Both the position numbers and the translations under genes were made by a program. Positions 8,515 to 16,760 of a DNA stretch of 64,000 nucleotides are shown in pieces (within the stretch, counting starts at the first letter, position 1; the number at the start of each line of letters is the position of its first letter). Below the pieces are notes generated by a model, which was not told the DNA's origin, did no database searches, and was given only the letters and a program-made list of their open reading frames with translations. The stretch comes from an uncultured bacterium. Its GTDB lineage: Bacteria; Actinomycetota; Coriobacteriia; Coriobacteriales; Atopobiaceae. The stretch is taken from NCBI GenBank assembly GCA_905215465.1, contig CAJMPT010000004.1:1-64000 (forward strand). The letters run 5' to 3'.

Positions 8515-11500
8515 TTGCCGAGCCTCCTCTCGCAGTTGAGAACCGGACAGAACCTACAGGACTCGCTGTCCTTGGGCCTGGCCTCCACGTCTCCGGAGAG
8601 CATGTGCGAGAGCTCGCGAGCTATGGCCTCCTCGCAGGCGTCCAGAAGGGCGGGCATGCCGGACGCGTCGGCGCGCCCAAAGGAGCAGGAGCGCGGCACA
8701 GCCAGGCGCGGCAGGCGCTGCTGGGAGGGCGCGCGGAGCGAAAAGACGTTGTCGAGCGCGTTCTCGTCAACCGCGCCGGCGAGCTCGTGGGCGTCCTTGG
8801 TGCACAGGTAGACGGCACCCGTGACCCTGAGGTCGGGGAAGGCGTGACGGATGACCTGCCCGTATATGAGCGACTGCACGCGCCTGGGCATGGCAAACCC
8901 GGCAACGGAGCCCGCGCCGTCCTTGGGGAAGACGTCGTACTCGGCGGCAAAGCCGCGGTCTGACTTGTGCTTGTAGTCGATGACCACCGCCTGGCCGTGG
9001 GCGTCCACGTCCACGCGGTCCACGGTGCCCGTCAGGCGCACGCCGGCGTACTCCACCTCCGCCCCGCCGCGGCCAAAGCTCCACTCAAAGAGCCTGGGCT
9101 CATAGCCGTCCAGAAGGCCAGCCTCGTAGTCGAGGAGGGTCAGGAGGTCCCGTCGCAGGGCGTCCACCTGGCCGCGCTCGGCAGACGTGTGGGCCACGAG
9201 CGCCTGCGGCAGGGGGCGCCGTCCGCGCACGAGCTGGTACTGGTGCGAGAGGTGCGCGTCGAACTCGGCGAGAAGCGCCTGGCGGGCGGACTCGAGGCCC
9301 TTCTCGTCGGAGAGGCTCACGCGGGAGCCGGCCACGCGGGCCGTGGGGTCGGCCGCGGCAAGGGCGACCAGGCGGTCCACCTCGGCGCACCAGGCCTCGC
9401 CATGAGCGCCCTGCTCGTCCTCGGCGGCAATGCGCTCCAGCTCGGAGGTGCCGGCCGCCCGCTCCATGGCGCGGGCGAGAAGCTCCTTGTGGGACACCTC
9501 GAGCACGCGATGGGCAAACGTACCCATCTCCGCCCCGGTGAACCCCGCGTCGGCGTCCCGGAGCCGCAGGCGCCTCAGGCTGAACCACTTGTACGGGCAC
9601 TCCAGGTAGGTCTCGATCTGCGAGGCCGACAGGAGCGGCCGGGAGTCCTCGACGGACACGCCCTCGGGAGGCGCCATGACGCCCGCGCGGCGGCTGGGCT
9701 CGATGGCGCCCGGCGCGGCGGGCCGCTCGCTCGCCCCGGTCGCGGGGCGCTCGCCGGAGGCGGAGAGGTTTGCCCCCACCAGGGTCTCGGAGCGGCCGCG
9801 CACGTCCTTCTCGCCAAGCACGCGCGCGAGGTCGGAGGCACCGGCCGAGGCGTCGAGGCCGTAGCAGGCGAGGCACTCCCCCATCATGACGGAGGGGTAG
9901 CACTCCTTGGCGTCCGCCCCGAAGAGGCGGCGGACCAGCGTGAGCCGGGTTCTCGGCACGCGGGCCAGGGCGGCAAAGCCGGCGCGGGCGCGGGCCATGG
10001 GGTCGGGCGGCTCCTCGATGCCGTAGGCGGCCAGGATGGCCTGGAGCGGCCCGTCTGCGGGCGAGACGGCGGACTCCGTCGAGGTCTGGCCCATGAGGAC
10101 AAGCGCGTCCGCCGAGCCGGGCGCCAGGTGGCCGGCCACGGCGGTTGAGGCCACCAGGACGCGGCAGGACGCGCCCCGCGCCTCGTGCGCCAGGCGCAGG
10201 GCAACGGGGGCGTGCCCCAGGACGTTGCAGGCATGCTCCACCAGCACGTCAAGGCCCACGCGAGCGTCGGCCTGGGGGTCGGCGGTGAGGCCGGCCTCCT
10301 TGAGGCTCTTTGCGACGGAGAGGACCGCCGTCAGGACGGCGCGGGCCTCGGCGGCGGACTGGGGCTCCCCCGCCGCGGCGGCGCCGTCGGCCTGCGCGGC
10401 AACGTAGGGCGCCAGCAGCTTGGAGGCCGCCGAGCCGATGCGGCCCCGCAGCAGCTCGCGGGTGGCCTGGGCGCAGGGGGCGCCGACCTCCTTCTCGCTG
10501 GAGAGCTGGTCGAGGACGGCCTGGGGCGTGAGCAGGCGGTTGGCGCGCCAGTCGCGATCAAGCGCGCGGGCGCGGGCGGCCGGCACGTGGGAGACCTCGC
10601 TGAGCAGGAAGTCGGAGAGGTCGCGCGGCGGCCACCAGGACATGTCGCCCACCGTGACGCGCACGTCCGAGCCTCGGCCGGGCACCGGCTCCGGCGCCGG
10701 CCAGCCCTCGGCCAGGACCGCCAGGCGAGAGACGCCGCGCAGGTAGGCCATGACGGCGCGGCCGGCGGGAAGCGACGAGACGGGCACGGAGAGCTGGCAG
10801 CGGACGGAGGCGCCACGCGTGGCGAGGCGTCCCGTGAGCGTGCGCCATGCCGCGGCGGCGTCAGGCGCGGCCACGACGACGTCGGAGGCGCCCGAGGCGG
10901 CGAGGCGGGCGACCTCCCGGCAGACGAGCTCCGGCTCGGCGGCGGGACCGGCTGGGAGCAGCACGCCGAAGGCCCCCGTCGGAGCGACGTGGCGTCCCTG
11001 ATCGGGGCAGAAGAGCTGGCCGAGAAGGTCGTTCAGCTCCGGCGAGCGGGGCGCGCGCGTGGCGGCAGGGACCTCCCGCGTGGCGACGTCCTCCAGGCCG
11101 CGCGAGAGCTCGCCCGCGAGGGCGCGGGCCGGGGCTGCGGCCGGACCGGCGTCGGCGGGCAGGACGAGGCAGACCTCGCCGGCGCGCGCGAGCGACCGCA
11201 CCAGGTCACGCTGGGCGCGCGCCAGCGACGAGAAGCCCACGAGGGCGAGGGGCGCGACGGAGACGCCCGACCTGGCGAAGATGCCGGCGAGCCGCGCGGT
11301 GGCATCGCACTCCTCGACCATGCCCAGCTCGGAGAGGCGCTCGACGTAGGGCGCGGCGAGGGCGGCGACGGCACGCTCGGCGTCGGTCACGCCGTCGCAG
11401 GGGGCGCCGGCCGCCTCGGCGAGCCAGGGAGCCCCCTGCCGCACGAGGTCGGCAAGCAGGCGCGCGGTGCCGGGCGTGTTTGCGACCTCGCCGCGGGCGG

Positions 11501-11795
11501 CGGCCTCCTCGACCACCGTCGCGCACACGACCTGCCTGGTGACGGCGTCGACGAGCCTGCGCCCGTCTCCCCAGACCTCCCAGCGCTCCTGCGCCCAGGC
11601 CGAGGGCGTGGTCACGGCGACGCCCATGGCAAGCGAGCCCGCCTCGGCAAGGAAGCGCTGGGCGTCCAGCGCCTCCTGGAACGAGGGGCACAGCAGCGCG
11701 GCCGAGCCGGCCTTGGCGAGCGCCGGCGCCAGGAAGGAGTGCGCCACCGCCTCGAGGCTGGCGTCGGATGGGGCGTTGAGGATGTGCAGGGGCAT
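8511..11795 (-). CDS. addB: AddB/RexB-type helicase-nuclease subunit
   Basis: Partner of AddA, about 1094 residues. The C-terminal half carries a PD-(D/E)XK nuclease (VVIDYKHKSDRG) and the iron-sulfur cysteines typical of AddB: one in YLECPYKWF and three in ESCRFCPVLNCERR at the extreme C-terminus. The N-terminus begins MPLHILNAPSDAS. It shows no GxGKT Walker A, unlike Bacillus AddB and like streptococcal RexB, so this subunit probably does not hydrolyse ATP. I prefer the ATG at 11795 (AAAGGA eight bases upstream) to an in-frame alternative at 11822. The 3' end overlaps addA by four bases. Confidence 0.9.
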   Translation of the reverse strand: MPLHILNAPSDASLEAVAHSFLAPALAKAGSAALLCPSFQEALDAQRFLAEAGSLAMGVAVTTPSAWAQERWEVWGDGRRLVDAVTRQVVCATVVEEAAARGEVANTPGTARLLADLVRQGAPWLAEAAGAPCDGVTDAERAVAALAAPYVERLSELGMVEECDATARLAGIFARSGVSVAPLALVGFSSLARAQRDLVRSLARAGEVCLVLPADAGPAAAPARALAGELSRGLEDVATREVPAATRAPRSPELNDLLGQLFCPDQGRHVAPTGAFGVLLPAGPAAEPELVCREVARLAASGASDVVVAAPDAAAAWRTLTGRLATRGASVRCQLSVPVSSLPAGRAVMAYLRGVSRLAVLAEGWPAPEPVPGRGSDVRVTVGDMSWWPPRDLSDFLLSEVSHVPAARARALDRDWRANRLLTPQAVLDQLSSEKEVGAPCAQATRELLRGRIGSAASKLLAPYVAAQADGAAAAGEPQSAAEARAVLTAVLSVAKSLKEAGLTADPQADARVGLDVLVEHACNVLGHAPVALRLAHEARGASCRVLVASTAVAGHLAPGSADALVLMGQTSTESAVSPADGPLQAILAAYGIEEPPDPMARARAGFAALARVPRTRLTLVRRLFGADAKECYPSVMMGECLACYGLDASAGASDLARVLGEKDVRGRSETLVGANLSASGERPATGASERPAAPGAIEPSRRAGVMAPPEGVSVEDSRPLLSASQIETYLECPYKWFSLRRLRLRDADAGFTGAEMGTFAHRVLEVSHKELLARAMERAAGTSELERIAAEDEQGAHGEAWCAEVDRLVALAAADPTARVAGSRVSLSDEKGLESARQALLAEFDAHLSHQYQLVRGRRPLPQALVAHTSAERGQVDALRRDLLTLLDYEAGLLDGYEPRLFEWSFGRGGAEVEYAGVRLTGTVDRVDVDAHGQAVVIDYKHKSDRGFAAEYDVFPKDGAGSVAGFAMPRRVQSLIYGQVIRHAFPDLRVTGAVYLCTKDAHELAGAVDENALDNVFSLRAPSQQRLPRLAVPRSCSFGRADASGMPALLDACEEAIARELSHMLSGDVEARPKDSESCRFCPVLNCERRLGK

Positions 11796-11836
11796 CTTGT
11801 TCCTTTGGTCGGGGATGGTCACCGCCTCAGGACATG

Positions 11837-12163
11837 CTACTCCTGCGGGCGGACGTCAACGGCAAGGCCCTCCCGCTCCAGGCGGGCGAGGGCGCGGCGA
11901 TACCCGCCGACGGGACCGTTAAGGCACTTGGAGACGCGGCTCACCGTGGTCGACGAGGCGCCGGTGGCGTGTATCACGTCAGCGTACGAATGGCCCTGGG
12001 AGAGCAAGACGGCAACCTCCAGGCGCTGGGAGAGGTCCGAGATCTCCCGCGGGGTGCAGAGGTCGAGGAGAAGCTCGGCCGCCTCGTCGGCGGAGCCCAG
12101 CGAGGAGAGGGCGGAGAGCAGGAGCGTTGCGTCTTCGTCCTGTCTGAGCTCGTTCGCGTCCAT
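11837..12163 (-). CDS. YerC/YecD family TrpR-related protein
   Basis: This 108-residue protein matches the YerC/YecD family, relatives of the Trp repressor with a central helix-turn-helix. It has the conserved TPREISDLSQRLEVAVLL stretch followed by the recognition segment SYADVIHATGASSTTVSRV. These proteins are presumed DNA-binding regulators; the ligand and target are not established. The ATG at 12163 is preceded by GGGGGA, and an upstream in-frame start (12208) would add a poor, arginine-rich tail. It lies 41 bp upstream of addB on the same strand and could be co-transcribed with addBA. Confidence 0.85.
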   Translation of the reverse strand: MDANELRQDEDATLLLSALSSLGSADEAAELLLDLCTPREISDLSQRLEVAVLLSQGHSYADVIHATGASSTTVSRVSKCLNGPVGGYRRALARLEREGLAVDVRPQE

Positions 12164-12280
12164 GCGTCCCCCACCTTCTTCTCGCCGGCTGTCTTGCAAT
12201 GCCCTCACTTTAGTTCATTAAAGCGCCGCGGGTGGGCGCGGATTGGGTATGCTCAGTGAAAACGAACGGAGGAGGACCTC

Positions 12281-12643
12281 ATGAAGTTCCTGGGAACCTG
12301 GCTTGTCGACGCCATTGCCTGCGCCTTTGCCATCTGGATGGTGCCCGGCATCACCGCCATAGGGGGAGACTGGGCCGCCCCCATCTTCTGCGCCCTGGCG
12401 CTTTCCTTGCTCAACGCCACCGTGCGGCCGCTGCTGCAGGTGCTCTCCCTCCCCATCACGGTCATCAGCCTGGGCATCTTCCATCTGGTGATCAACGCCG
12501 TGGTGCTCGAGATGGCAAGCGCGCTCTCGCGCAACGTCTTCCACGCGGGCATTGCCATCGAGTCCTTTGGCGCTGCCTTCCTGGGCGCCATCGTGATCTC
12601 CGTGGTCAGCATGCTCGTCGGAGGCGTCCTCGGCGCCGACTAG
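12281..12643 (+). CDS. Four-helix membrane protein of the phage-holin/YvlD superfamily
   Basis: A small integral membrane protein of 120 residues with about four hydrophobic segments: IACAFAIWMVPGI, a second around residues 33-50, LPITVISLGIFHLVI, and a C-terminal AAFLGAIVISVVSMLV. The pattern, including the ALSLLNATVRPLLQVLSLP segment, is that of the chromosomally encoded phage-holin-like family (YvlD type), whose function is unknown. Start is supported by GGAGGAGG. It is divergent from the YerC-type gene and is followed by a complete R1 inverted repeat that may terminate transcription. Confidence 0.85.
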   Translation: MKFLGTWLVDAIACAFAIWMVPGITAIGGDWAAPIFCALALSLLNATVRPLLQVLSLPITVISLGIFHLVINAVVLEMASALSRNVFHAGIAIESFGAAFLGAIVISVVSMLVGGVLGAD

Positions 12644-12651
12644 CCCCCTCT

Positions 12652-12774
12652 CAAATTTGGGACGTGTTCGTTTTTTCGCAAGTTTGGGACAGATTCGCCC
12701 CGCCAGCCCGACGCCGGGTCAGCAAGACGAACCTGTCCCCTTTTTGCGCAAACTTGAACACGTCCCAAATTTGC
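12652..12774. repeat. Interspersed element R1, complete inverted repeat
   Basis: A complete R1 copy lies between two genes that converge on it. The two arms of about 45-50 bases are inverted relative to each other. Each contains a GGGACGTGTTCG-type block, a TTTGCGCAAA-type block and a GGGACAG block, separated by a variable GC-rich centre of about 30 bases. It could fold into a long hairpin and act as a bidirectional terminator. Confidence 0.9.
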
Positions 12775-12778
12775 GGGG

Positions 12779-13486
12779 CTAGAGGGAGCGGAGGGCGTCG
12801 ACGAGGGCGATCTTGCCCTCGGCCACGTCGGCGGCCTGCTTGATGACGCGGGCGGGAACGCCGGCGACGACGGCACCGGCCGGGACGTCCTCCACCACGA
12901 CGGCACCGGCGGCCACGACGGCGCCCCTGCCCACGCGAACGCCCTCGAGGACCACGGCGTTTGCGCCGATGAGGACGTCATCCTCGATGACGACGGGCGT
13001 GGCGCTCGCAGGCTCCACCACGCCGGCGAGCACGGTGCCGGCACCCACGTGGCAGCGGGCGCCCACGGTGGCGCGACCGCCCAGGACGGCGCCCATGTCG
13101 ATCATGGTGCCCTCCCCCACCACGGCGCCGATGTTGATGATGGCGCCCATCATGATGACGGCGTTGTCGCCGATCTCCACCTTCTCGCGGATGATGGCGC
13201 CCGGCTCTATGCGGGCGTTGACGTCAAGCTTGGAGAGCATGGGCACGCCGGTGTTGCGGCCGTCGTTCTCCACCACGAGGTCCTCCACGGCGTCGCCGGC
13301 GGCCGCAAGGACCGGCCCCAGCTTGGCCCAGTCCGCAAAGACGACCTTCTCGCGGCTGCCCAGGCCAAAGACGTGCTCGGCGCACGAGAGGTCGAGCTTG
13401 GCGCCCTCCCTGACCCTCACGTAGGCCTTGACCGGCGTCTTCTTGGGGGCCGTGGCAATGTAGTTAATGATTTCCTGTGCGTCCAC
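12779..13486 (-). CDS. dapH: 2,3,4,5-tetrahydropyridine-2,6-dicarboxylate N-acetyltransferase
   Basis: Lysine/DAP biosynthesis by the acetylase branch: transfers acetyl from acetyl-CoA to tetrahydrodipicolinate. The 235-residue protein has the DapH N-terminal region ([20 protein letters not shown]) and a left-handed beta-helix of hexapeptide repeats ([20 protein letters not shown] onwards), the fold of this transferase class. It is the last gene of lysA-dapA-dapB-dapH, 9 bp after dapB. The acetylase branch implies later acetyl-aminotransferase and deacetylase steps, which are not in this window. Confidence 0.95.
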   Translation of the reverse strand: MDAQEIINYIATAPKKTPVKAYVRVREGAKLDLSCAEHVFGLGSREKVVFADWAKLGPVLAAAGDAVEDLVVENDGRNTGVPMLSKLDVNARIEPGAIIREKVEIGDNAVIMMGAIINIGAVVGEGTMIDMGAVLGGRATVGARCHVGAGTVLAGVVEPASATPVVIEDDVLIGANAVVLEGVRVGRGAVVAAGAVVVEDVPAGAVVAGVPARVIKQAADVAEGKIALVDALRSL

Positions 13487-13495
13487 GCGTCTCTC

Positions 13496-14218
13496 CTAGT
13501 CAAACATGAGCTGGTCGAAGGTGTAGAAGCCGGGCCCGGCCTGGGCCACCAGGCGCTGGGCGCAGGCCACGGCGCCGTTGACGAAGATCTGGCGGCTCGC
13601 GGCACGGTGCGTGAGGCAGACCTCCTCGTCAGGGCCAAAGAAGTGCACCTCATGGGTGCCGGCGACGGTGCCGCCGCGCAGGGAGTGCATACCGACCTCG
13701 CCGGCCGGCCGCGCGCCCACCATGCCCTCGCGACCGTAGGCGACGGGCGCCTCACCGGCAGGGTCGATGGCCTCCAGCAGCAGCTTGGCCGTGCCGGAGG
13801 GGGCGTCGGCCTTCTGGTTGTGATGGGTCTCCACGATCTCGGCGTCCCAGTCGCCAAGGGCGCGTGCCGCCTCGGCGCACATGCGGCGCAGCACGGCCAC
13901 GCCCATCGAGTAGTTGGCCGAGTGGACCACGCGCGTGGCCTTGCCCAGCGCCCGCAGCTCGTCAAGCTCGGCATCCGAGAAGCCCGTGGTGCCGCTGAGC
14001 AGTGCCGCGCCGGTGCGACGCACGTAGGCCATCGCGTGCGGCAGGGCCGCCTTGTTGGAGAAGTCGATGGCGAGGTCGGCCGCGGGCGCCGCCTCGTCGA
14101 GCTCGGCGGCGTTGGAGGCGTCGTAGGTGCCCAGCAGCTCAAAGCCGCCGACCTCCTCCAGGCGCGCGCGGATGAGGGAGCCCATGCGGCCCCCGCCGAT
14201 GAGGACGACGCTAGTCAA
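13496..14218 (-). CDS. dapB: 4-hydroxy-tetrahydrodipicolinate reductase
   Basis: NAD(P)H-dependent reductase of the DAP/lysine pathway, 240 residues. The nucleotide-binding N-terminus reads VVLIGGGRMGSLI; a GTTGFSD loop follows. The catalytic/substrate segment is ETHHNQKADAPSGTAKLLL with the conserved His, Lys and GT residues of DapB. The final segment FYTFDQLMFD is the usual C-terminus. It overlaps dapA by eight bases, so the two are likely translated together. Its product feeds the acetyltransferase dapH immediately downstream. Confidence 0.96.
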   Translation of the reverse strand: MTSVVLIGGGRMGSLIRARLEEVGGFELLGTYDASNAAELDEAAPAADLAIDFSNKAALPHAMAYVRRTGAALLSGTTGFSDAELDELRALGKATRVVHSANYSMGVAVLRRMCAEAARALGDWDAEIVETHHNQKADAPSGTAKLLLEAIDPAGEAPVAYGREGMVGARPAGEVGMHSLRGGTVAGTHEVHFFGPDEEVCLTHRAASRQIFVNGAVACAQRLVAQAGPGFYTFDQLMFD

Positions 14219-15101
14219 TGAGACCAGCCTCCCTCATGGCCGCGTAGAGGCGCTCGCGGTGGGCATCTGCCATGGGCCACAGGGGCTTGCGGTAGTTCTC
14301 CTCGAGCAGGCCCATCTTGGCCAGGGCGGCCTTGACCGGGATGGGGTTGACCTCGCAGAAGAGGGAGTGGATGAGCTCCAGGTTGTCGATCTGCGCGCGG
14401 CGGGCGGACTCGACGTCCCCGGCCAGGTAGGCGGCGCACATGTCATGGACGGTCCTGGGGGCGACGTCGGCCCAGACCGAGATGACGCCCACGGCGCCCA
14501 GGCTCATGAGGGGCACCACCATGTCATCGTTGCCGCTCATCATGCGGAAGTCATCGGAGAGGCAGCGGGCGATGTCGGCGGCGTAGGAGATGTTGCCGGA
14601 GGCCTCCTTGATGCCCCAGGCGTTGGGGTGGCGCGAGAGGCGCTCCACGTTGGCCGGGCTGATGGAGCAGCCGGTGCGGCCGGGGATGTTGTAGAGGATG
14701 CACGGCACGTTGACGGCGTCCATGACGTCGGCCAGGTGGTGGTAGATGCCCTCCTCGTTGGACTTGTTGTAATAAGGGCTGATGACGAGAAGGCCGTCCA
14801 CGCCGAGCTTCTGGAGCTCCAGGCTCTTGCGCAGGGACTCGCCCGTGCAGTTGGAGCCGGAGCCGCCGATGACGGGCACGCGGCCGGCCACGCGCTGCAC
14901 GACGCACTCGGCGACGGCCAGGTCCTCGGCGTCGGTCATGGTGGCGGACTCGCCCGTGGTCCCCAGGACCAGGATGCCGTCGGTGCCGTTGGCCAGGTGG
15001 AAGTCAACAAGGCCCTCGAGGCGCTCGAAGTCGACGCTGCCGTCCTTCTTGAACGGCGTGACCAGAGCGACGACCGATCCGGCGAGGTTTGTCATGTCCA
15101 T
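14211..15101 (-). CDS. dapA: 4-hydroxy-tetrahydrodipicolinate synthase
   Basis: Class I aldolase that condenses pyruvate with aspartate semialdehyde, 296 residues. Motifs include the N-terminal VALVTPFKKDGSVDF, the GTTGE loop (VLGTTGESATM), the YYNKS stretch, YNIPGRTG, and the Schiff-base lysine in GIKEASGN. The ATG at 15101 has GGGGAGAAG directly upstream. The longer open frame to 15197 has a low-complexity Ala/Pro start and is unlikely. It is 108 bp downstream of lysA and overlaps dapB. Confidence 0.96.
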   Translation of the reverse strand: MDMTNLAGSVVALVTPFKKDGSVDFERLEGLVDFHLANGTDGILVLGTTGESATMTDAEDLAVAECVVQRVAGRVPVIGGSGSNCTGESLRKSLELQKLGVDGLLVISPYYNKSNEEGIYHHLADVMDAVNVPCILYNIPGRTGCSISPANVERLSRHPNAWGIKEASGNISYAADIARCLSDDFRMMSGNDDMVVPLMSLGAVGVISVWADVAPRTVHDMCAAYLAGDVESARRAQIDNLELIHSLFCEVNPIPVKAALAKMGLLEENYRKPLWPMADAHRERLYAAMREAGLID

Positions 15102-15209
15102 GTTCTTCTCCCCTTTCAGAGGGTCTGCGGCTGTTGGTGGTGCCGGCGGTGCGATCGGTGCGGACGCGGGATGCGCGTCAGGCGGCAAGGCCGCCACGAA
15201 CCCGGCCCG

Positions 15210-16487
15210 TCACCTGCGCGCAAGCGCCGAGAAGCGCTCGTCGTCGTCAAAGGTGGCAAAGTAGTCGGCCTGGGTCTCGGCGCGGCGGATCTGCCGCACG
15301 GAGCCGTCCTCGCGCAGGAGCAGCTCGGCCGAGCGGAGGCTGCCGTTGTAGTTGTAGCCCATGCTGAATCCGTGGGCGCCCGTGTCGTGAATGAACAGCA
15401 GGTCGCCGATGCCGCACTCCGGCAGCATGCGGTCGCGGGCAAACTGGTCGTTGTTCTCGCAGAGGCGGCCCACCACGTTGTAGGCGTGGCAGGCGGGCTC
15501 GTCCTCCTTGCCCATGACGCTCACGTGGTGGTAGGCGTCGTAGATGGCCGGACGCATGAGGTTGGCCGCGCAGGCGTCCACGCCCAGGTAGTCGTGGTAG
15601 GTCACCTTGTGGTGGATGACGCGGGTCACAAGGCCGCCCGCCGGGGCCAGCATCCAGCGACCGAGCTCTGCGGCAAGGCGAACGTCTCCCATGCCCGCCG
15701 GCACCAGCACCTCCTCGAAGGCCCGGCGCACGCCCTCGCCGATGGCGGAGATGTCCGCGGCGCGGTCCTCGGGCCGGTAGTCGACGCCGATGCCGCCGGA
15801 GAGGTCGATGAGCCACACGTGGACGCCGAGCTCCTCGTGCAGACGCACGGCCAGCTCGAAGAGCGTGCGGGCCAGGCGCGGGTAGTAGTCGTCCACCTGC
15901 GTGTTGCTGGCGAGAAACGCATGGATGCCAAAGTCCTCCACGCCCAGGGCGGCAAGCCTGCGGAAGGCCTCCTCAAGCTGCGGGACGGTCATGCCAAACT
16001 TGGCGTCCTCGGGGTTTCCGATGATGCCGTTTGCCGCCTCAAAGGTGCCACCGGGGTTGACGCGGCAGCACACGCGGGAGGGCACCCGGCCGCCCAGGGC
16101 GCGCTCGAGGCACCCCACCATGTCGAGGCTGTCCAGGTTGATGATGGCGCCCGTGGCGTCTGCCTGGGCAAAGTCCGCGTCGGGCGTGTCGTTGCTCGAG
16201 AGCATGACGCGCTCGCCGGTCACGCCCGCAGCCTGGGCGAGGGTGAGCTCGGTGGCCGTGGCGCAGTCGCAGCCGCAGCCCTCCTCGGCCAGGATGGAGA
16301 CGATCCAGGGGTTGGGCGTGGCCTTGACGGCAAAGTACTCGCAGAAGCCCGGGTTCCAGGCAAACGCGGCGTTGAGCGCCCGCGCCCGCTGGCGGATCTG
16401 GGCCTCGTCGTAGATGTGGAACGGCGTGGGGTGCTCGGCGCAGACGGCCTCGAGCTGCTCCTTGCCAATGAACGGGCGCTTCTCCAT
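15210..16487 (-). CDS. lysA: Diaminopimelate decarboxylase
   Basis: PLP-dependent decarboxylase making lysine from meso-DAP, 425 residues of the fold III alanine-racemase/ODC type. The PLP lysine is in EYFAVKATPNP. A glycine-rich phosphate-binding segment (DLSGGIGVDY) lies in the middle. The C-terminal barrel has the CENNDQFARDR and GAHGFSMGYNYNG stretches near the active site. AAGGAG lies before the ATG at 16487. It is first in the lysine operon, directly downstream of the lysine riboswitch, so expression should fall when lysine is plentiful. Confidence 0.95.
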   Translation of the reverse strand: MEKRPFIGKEQLEAVCAEHPTPFHIYDEAQIRQRARALNAAFAWNPGFCEYFAVKATPNPWIVSILAEEGCGCDCATATELTLAQAAGVTGERVMLSSNDTPDADFAQADATGAIINLDSLDMVGCLERALGGRVPSRVCCRVNPGGTFEAANGIIGNPEDAKFGMTVPQLEEAFRRLAALGVEDFGIHAFLASNTQVDDYYPRLARTLFELAVRLHEELGVHVWLIDLSGGIGVDYRPEDRAADISAIGEGVRRAFEEVLVPAGMGDVRLAAELGRWMLAPAGGLVTRVIHHKVTYHDYLGVDACAANLMRPAIYDAYHHVSVMGKEDEPACHAYNVVGRLCENNDQFARDRMLPECGIGDLLFIHDTGAHGFSMGYNYNGSLRSAELLLREDGSVRQIRRAETQADYFATFDDDERFSALARR

Positions 16488-16586
16488 GAGCGCGGCTCCT
16501 TGCCCTCGACGTGCTGACGTGTGCGCAGGCTCGAAGGCTCACCGGCTGCGGCGGCTCCCTGGCTGGGCGGGCCGCCATGCCCGTAA

Positions 16587-16748
16587 GACAGCGCTCCTGC
16601 GAGGTTGCTCTCGCAGACAGTCCGTGAGGTGTTTCCCCACGGCCCACCGCCGCGCCGCGCCCGGCAACGGAAGTTCGGCGGGCCTCGCCTCCTCCCGGGA
16701 TCTTTGCCTGCCGGCTCCCCCAGGAGCCATCGTGCCCGCTCCTCTGTC
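16587..16748 (-). promoter_or_regulatory. Lysine riboswitch (L box) upstream of lysA
   Basis: In the leader of lysA, read on the minus strand, I can match the lysine aptamer. GACAGAGGAGCG opens the P1 helix and junction. Further on is AGGCGAGGCCCGCCGAA, matching the consensus GGGAGCGxCGCCGAAG region. At the 3' side CTGTC, a TGCGAG/CTCGCA stem and GGAGCGCTGTC match the P5 and closing-P1 segment. The first GACAG pairs with the final CTGTC. The length, 162 nt, is close to the usual 170-180. A GGCGGC/GCCGCC hairpin follows at about 16550-16577, between aptamer and ribosome site, and could be the expression platform. Confidence 0.85.
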
Positions 16749-16760
16749 GATGCGCCTACC

